Shown here: positions 7,577-11,972 of the stretch, piece after piece | Layout of the letters: each line of letters opens with the position of its first letter | How positions within the stretch are numbered: position 1 is the stretch's first letter | DNA from: Auxenochlorella pyrenoidosa | Taxonomy: Eukaryota > Chlorophyta > Trebouxiophyceae > Chlorellales > Chlorellaceae | NCBI GenBank assembly: GCA_001430745.1 | Contig: KQ482044.1 | Location: 18,964-30,935 of the forward strand | Length of the DNA stretch: 11,972 nt | Direction: 5' to 3' | Notes under the pieces: generated by a model | What the model saw: the letters and a program-made list of their open reading frames with translations, nothing else | What the model was told of the DNA's origin: nothing | The model's database searches: none | Translations under genes and position numbers: made by a program

Positions 7577-10291
7577 TTACGCCTTGGCAGCAGCCTTGCG
7601 CTGCAGCAGCGGCATGTCGTCGTCTGCAGTGGCAAGGAGAAAGGTACAGGGAGAATCAGGCGGTGAGGGGCAGGCATGACCAGCGGCCACACGAGGGCTG
7701 GACGCCCCACACACCTGACCACCCAACCAGGGCAGGCCACAGCAGCAGCAAGCCACACGCGGCACAGACCACATTGCCCATCATGCCGCGGCAAGCACAG
7801 CAACAGCGCTCAGCACGCCCCCAACCCCTGCCCCACCCGAGTCGCTGTCCATGCCTCCGTCTGTGAAGGCCTCGTCGCGCGCTGGCCGCGGCTTCTTGCC
7901 AACCGGCACCTTGACAGCCTTGGCCGCCGGCTTCTTTTTGAAGGCATCGTCCTCATCCTCTTCTGAGGGCAGGCAGGACAGAGGCAGGAGGGCATCCGGA
8001 GTGGAGAGGCAGGCGGCGGCGAGGGCAGGCTAGGGGGTGTGGGCGAGTCGTGGCCGCCGCCGCGCAGCCCCGCAATAGCCGGGCAGCTGCCACGCGATGG
8101 CCCCACACAGGCACGACTCCATGACCCCGCACATGGCTCCCCACGGCGGCGGGCGCGGCGGCGCCCACCTTCTGCCGCCTTTTTGGCCGCCGCCTTCTTG
8201 GCTGCCGGCGGCGCCCGCTTCCGCTTGGCCGGCTGCCGCTCCTTGAAGTCATCCTCCTCGTCCTCGCTGCTGCCGGCCGCTGCCGCCGCCTTGCGCTTGG
8301 CCGCCCCCGTCGAGGCTGCGGAGCCGGGGCGGCGCTGCTGCGGCTTGACCGGCGTGCCCGGCCGCTTCTTCTGCGGGGGCGGCGAGGGGCGGGGCGGGGC
8401 GGGGCGGGCAGGCCGAGGGGCGCTTCGGGGGGCAGGCACGGCTTGACGAGGCGCCCAAACCATGAAATAACGGGGCTGAAGAGGACGGCCAGGGGGCGGC
8501 AGGCGGCAGGCGGCAAGCTGCCTCCCCAAGACAGCGGCCAGAAGCAATGGGCCAGGCTGCAGGCTGGCGTGCCCAGCCACACAGGGCTGCCTGCCAGCGA
8601 ATGCTGCATGGCACCGCTCCACAGCAGCCCTGCCGCGGCGCCCTGCTGCGGCTTGACCCTGTCCTGCGGGCGATACCCTGCTCAGCGACGCTGCTCGGCC
8701 GGTGGGCCAGCCCCCACCTTTAGCTGCTCGATCACATACTCCTCGGCCTCCTCCCGAGGCAGCAGGCCGTATTGCACGCAGTACCTGAGGGGGTGGCAAG
8801 GGTGCGAGAAAGGTGGTGGCGAAAAGAGCGGGAAAAACGAAGAAACGAGGCTGAGTTCCAGTTGGAGAGGCGCGGCGCCGAGTGAGGCTGGCAGGAGGGG
8901 CCAGCGGGCAGCAGGCCCAGGCTCAGCGCGGCAGCCGAGGAGCAGACCACGCGGGCGCGTCTGCAGTGCCGGGGCACAAATGCATGCGGGCGAAGCACGA
9001 GGGGCCTGCCGCCCACTGCTGGATGCTCTGCTGCCCTCCCACGCAGTAGTGAGAGCCCAGCCCCCCCCCACCCACCCCCCAAGCTCACTTGGCCGCCATC
9101 TCGCTGTCGGGCCGCTGCTCCCGCAGGGAAGTGTAGAACCGGCGCAGCGGGTCGTTCTGCAGGCGGCAGCGGGAGCGGGCAGGTTGAGCAAAGAGTGAGA
9201 AGGAAGGAACGAAGCTGTTGCCAGGCTGCTGATGCGGCAGCGTCAGGCAGGCGGGGCCGCTGGGTGGGATGTGGGTGGCGGCAGCCAAAGGTCCCTGCAC
9301 CCGCCAGCCCCTTGCGCACCGGCACCTGGGCAACCGCCCCTGCGCAGGGCAGCGACCAATGCATAGACTGCCTGTGCCGGCCCTGCCGTTGCTGGCCTCT
9401 GGCTGCCCGTGCCCCACGCATCTGCCTCCCGCCTGCGTGCGCAACAGCCAACCCATCCACATTTTGATACTTACCTCATCCGGCGTCTCTCGCGTCTGCC
9501 CCGGCAGGTCGAACACCTTCTTCTCACGCTTCACCGCCGGCTCCTTGCCCGCCTCCTGCTTCGCCTTGCCGCCCTGTGCCGCCGCCGCCGCCGCCGCCGC
9601 TTTCTTGCCGCCGCCTGCTGCCCTCTTAGCGGCGGGCTTCTCCGCCTCCTCTGCCGCTTCCTAGGCTCAGAAAAGGCAGCAGAAGGGCAGCAGAGGTCGG
9701 CGATAGGGGCTGAGCAGAGCTGCAAGCTGTGTGGGGCGGGGCAGGTTGTTGCTTTTGGTCATGTAGCGATGTTTGGAAGTGCGTTGGGCTGTGCCCACCG
9801 CCTGCCCAGGCTGCCCACCTTCTTCACTGCTGCCTTCTTGCCGCCATCCTTGGGAGCCGGTTTCTTGTCAGACTTAGGCTCTGCAGGCGGGGGCAGCAGC
9901 AGGGAGGGGGGAGCACGGGTTGAGGCCAACGGCGGCAACGGCGGTGGCGCAGAGAACAGCAGGCCGAGGGATTTTGCTTCCGTCTCCACCTTCGCACTCT
10001 ACTGCGATTGATTGCTCCCAGGTGTGTCAACAAGCACGGCTGCGCCAGGAGGCGGGGGAAGAGCTCACCGCTCTTGACAGCCGCTTTCCGGGTTATCAAA
10101 GGCGCATCCTCATCGCTGCTGCCATCGTCTTCCTGCTTGGCTCCAGCAGCCGCTGCAGGCACTGCGCCGTTCTGTGCCCCCTCTGCCCTGGGCTCCGGCT
10201 GTGTTTGTGTTTTGGCCTCGTGCTTCACCTCCTCATCCTTTTGATGTTTGCCCAGCTGCGCCAGGGGAACATCCTCGCTGCTCTCGCTCAT
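7577..10291 (-). CDS. Unidentified nuclear-type protein with Lys/Ala-rich tracts, acidic Pro-Leu motifs and a short conserved core (8 exons, 326 aa)
   Basis: Minus-strand exons are 10291-10069, 9880-9819, 9660-9475, 9156-9089, 8784-8718, 8370-8169, 7962-7837 and 7623-7577. All introns are GT..AG, and every split codon closes in phase, which strongly supports the model. The most conserved-looking part is residues 139-202 over exons 3-5: KKVFDLPGQTRETPDE, then DPLRRFYTSLREQ, SEMAAKYCVQYGLLPREEAEEY. It resembles an uncharacterised plant segment I remember (Phe-Tyr, then Ser-x-Met-Ala, then Gly-Leu-Leu-Pro) but I cannot name it. Flanks are histone-H1-like Lys/Ala/Pro tracts (KKAAVKK, KRAPPAAKKAAAKKAA) and acidic patches (SSEDEEDD, EEDEDD). 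An acidic-x-Pro-Leu motif occurs three times: EDVPLAQ, DEDAPLITRK and, at the C-terminus, DDDMPLLQRK. Similar acidic-P-L/I segments occur in plant topoisomerase I N-terminal tails. A nuclear, chromatin-associated role is inference. The ATG at 10291 has G at -3 and begins the acidic N-terminus. Confidence 0.85.
8386..8408 (+). repeat. G-rich tract capable of G-quadruplex, in intron 5 of gene 4
   Basis: Four or more runs of three or four G separated by single C lie here on the plus strand. On the transcribed minus-sense RNA it is a C-only tract just upstream of the CAG acceptor ending at 8371, so it doubles as an unusually C-rich polypyrimidine tract. Confidence 0.7.
9578..9600 (-). repeat. GCG/GCC trinucleotide run coding for polyalanine
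   Basis: About eight consecutive alanine codons (GCG on the minus strand, then GCA) lie in exon 3 of gene 4, between a GGGKK segment and QGGKAKQEAGK. It is a low-complexity linker tract within the Lys/Ala-rich part of the protein. Confidence 0.85.
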
Positions 10292-11032
10292 CGCTTTGTG
10301 CAAGCTCCGACAGAGGCGGGGGTTTCTGATCGAGGAGAGGACAGGGACGAGGAACGCCGCAGAATGTGCGATCGCAGGCAGCGCGATAGGATGCATCAGT
10401 CGGCGCCTCAGAGGGCACAGCGTGCAAGCGATGAGCGCGACAGCAGACGTCTGTGCTGCGCCCCTGCGCAATGCTTGTATGCAACAGTAGGCTGCCACAA
10501 CCAGCAGCATCGAGGGCTGAGTCCAATGGAAATGTAACAGGCACCGCAGGTGCTGTGTGCTGGCACCAGCATGCCCCAACAGCCATCAGTTGGAGCTGCG
10601 CTAAGGGCGGAGTGCGCTCAACCGGCGGGCATGCCTTCAGGGCTGGCGATGCAATGCTGCCCAAGCAGCTGGGCACAGGTGGGGCGGCATTGCTACTACC
10701 CAAGCCAGAGCCCGAGAGTGCGAGCACGGCTGCTGTGCCTTCACCTTGTGCGCCTCCTGCCACCTGGACTGATGCCGGCAGCTGCCAGTGCAAACATCCA
10801 GGCGCAACCGGGCTGGGACCACCATGCCTGGCCGGCACTGGGCGGGCACGTGGCGTCGTGGCAGGATCAGCATTCAGGGCGGGATCGCTTGCAGCTCATT
10901 GCGGCCATGCTTGCCACTGACAGCAGGCCACCTTTCCACCCGCTCCCCACGAGCGTCTCGAGTGCTGTTCTCTAGTCGTTTCAGGGGGGCTTGAGAGAGA
11001 GACGGCTAAGGGTGCGAGAGAAAGGGGAAGGG
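10292..11032. other. Intergenic: upstream of gene 4, promoter side
   Basis: About 740 bases without a supported gene. Two open frames cover parts of it (10233-10838 minus and 10453-10920 plus), but neither shows a domain, splice-linked partner or family-like pattern. It should contain the promoter and 5' UTR of gene 4 near its left end. I see no TATA box, tRNA or repeat of note. Confidence 0.5.
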
Positions 11033-11037
11033 TTACA
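11033..11037 (-). terminator. Candidate TGTAA poly(A) signal for the right-edge gene
   Basis: The plus strand reads TTACA, so the minus strand carries TGTAA. It lies about 675 bases downstream of the stop codon of the minus-strand gene at the right edge and at the end of a long tract that is C-rich on that strand, which fits a long 3' UTR ending here. Confidence 0.5.
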
Positions 11038-11711
11038 TTAAAGCGCCGGTACAGGAAGGGGGACGGGTTACTCAGCAGCCGGGGCAATGATTGAAGCCGT
11101 GTTCACGGGTTGCCAAAAGTGATCAGACAGGGAGCGATGAGTACGAAGAAGGGGTTTCTCTCACGGGACACTCGCGTTGAAGGGTGCAGGAGGGACAGTC
11201 GAAAGGGGAGCCGAGGGAGGGTGCGCAGGCAGGTGGAAGGGTTCTGGCGGTGCGGCTTCAAGGATGGGGGGCCGAGGGAAGGAATGAGAGTGCAGGCAGT
11301 GCAGCGCATGAATGAGCAGCCACGAAAGCAGGGTGTACAGCCAACGGAGCTCTGGTGAAAAGCAGGGGGGTGCAGGGCTAAGCAGAAGGTAACGGTAAAG
11401 AGAGACTTGCAGGGTTGGGGGGGCAGCACATACGTGATGCCGAGAAGGACTACCCCCAAGCTGGGACAGGCCCAGCAGGGGAGGTTGAGGAAGGGAGGAT
11501 TCCTTGCTGCATGCCTGGCACGGCTGGGCCAGAGATGCTTCAGCTGGTGCTGCAGAGAGGCGTGGGCTGGCGGGAACAGGCCGCAAGGTTTCCCCAGCTT
11601 GCAGCACCGGCAGCAGCGGGCTGGCCGGGAGTGCAAGAAAACTCCGGCCTGCTGGCAAGTGCGCCGAGGTTGTTGCTTGCCGCTCGAGGCGGGCAGCCCC
11701 TGGCCGCAGCC
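11038..11711 (-). other. Probable 3' UTR of the right-edge gene
   Basis: The stretch is markedly G-rich and C-poor on the plus strand up to about 11500, hence C-rich on the minus-strand transcript. It lies between a minus-strand stop codon and a minus-strand TGTAA. The open minus-strand frames in it (for example 11103-11636) are compositional: C-rich sequence has few stops. No gene is supported. Confidence 0.5.
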
Positions 11712-11972
11712 TCACAACGGCTGCACAAGCGCCGCCAGCAGCTGCTGCAGCTGCGCCGCGCTCTGCTCGGGCGTCTGCGCCGCGATGCGCGCCAGCAGGG
11801 CGGCGACCTGCAGGTCGCTCTGGTGCTGCCGCAGGTGCTGCTCGCCGGCGGCCCGGAAGGCAGCCACCAGCGCCTCCACTTGCTCCAGGCCGGGAGCCGC
11901 CGGGGACTGCGGGGCAGCCGCCGGCGCCGCCGCCTGCCGCAGCAGCAGCGACAGAAGGTCGGTCTGGGCAGC
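11712..11972 (-). CDS. C-terminal exon of an unidentified Ala/Gln/Leu-rich protein, truncated at the right edge
   Basis: Reading the minus strand from 11972, 86 codons stay open until TGA at 11714-11712, with codon third positions almost all G or C, as in the certain exons here. The product begins AAQTDLLSLLLRQ, has an Ala/Pro linker, then a probable amphipathic helical stretch (LEQVEALVAAFRAAGEQHLRQHQ, followed by LLARIAAQ and AQLQQLLAALVQPL at the end). It contains no Met, so it is only the end of a longer coding region. Its Ala/Gln/Leu-rich helices recall the tail of the SBP protein in style, but I see no alignment that would call them homologous. I do not recognise the family. The downstream TGTAA about 675 bases further on supports the strand. 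Confidence 0.7.
   Translation of the reverse strand, partial: AAQTDLLSLLLRQAAAPAAAPQSPAAPGLEQVEALVAAFRAAGEQHLRQHQSDLQVAALLARIAAQTPEQSAAQLQQLLAALVQPL

Noticed and set aside
10533..10537. TGTAA on the plus strand
   Set aside because: No plus-strand gene ends nearby, so it has no transcript to terminate.

Overview
The window is nuclear DNA of a GC-rich eukaryote, most likely a chlorophyte green alga of the Chlorella/Micractinium/Coccomyxa type (Trebouxiophyceae). Five spliced or partly visible protein genes are packed into 12 kb. Introns are short (112-514 nt) with GT..AG borders, proteins carry Ala/Gln low-complexity tracts, one gene encodes a plant/green-algal SBP-box DNA-binding domain, and the green-algal poly(A) motif TGTAA occurs where a 3' end is expected. 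No tRNA, rRNA, CRISPR array, insertion sequence or prokaryotic operon was seen. I built the exon models by hand from splice borders, codon phase and remembered family alignments; nothing was searched.

Layout, left to right. (1) 1767 down to 1 and beyond, minus strand: the N-terminal part of THO2/THOC2, the scaffold of the THO/TREX mRNA-export complex. Five complete exons and the start of a sixth all join in phase. (2) 2264-3782, plus strand: a complete five-exon Maf/HAM1-type nucleoside triphosphate pyrophosphatase of 260 aa, divergent from THO2 across a gap of about 0.5 kb. (3) 4548-6639, plus strand: a three-exon SBP-domain transcription factor of 484 aa whose first zinc site has a shortened Cys spacing. 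(4) 10291 down to 7577, minus strand: an eight-exon, 326-aa nuclear-looking protein. It has histone-H1-like Lys/Ala tracts, a short conserved core and three copies of an acidic-Pro-Leu motif. I know no function for it. (5) 11972 down to 11712, minus strand: the C-terminal 86 codons of an unidentified Ala/Gln/Leu-rich protein that runs off the right edge.

The genes do not form a pathway. They are ordinary neighbours in a compact algal genome: mRNA export, nucleotide-pool sanitation, transcription control and a probable chromatin-associated protein. The main leads are two short conserved elements (the unassigned core and repeated motif of gene 4, and the SBP zinc variant) and three introns that are multiples of three and stop-free. 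One of these lies exactly inside the second zinc site of the SBP domain, so its retention would add 41 residues there without breaking the frame. Gaps longer than 300 bases are described as features; they hold UTR-like sequence and no recognisable gene.
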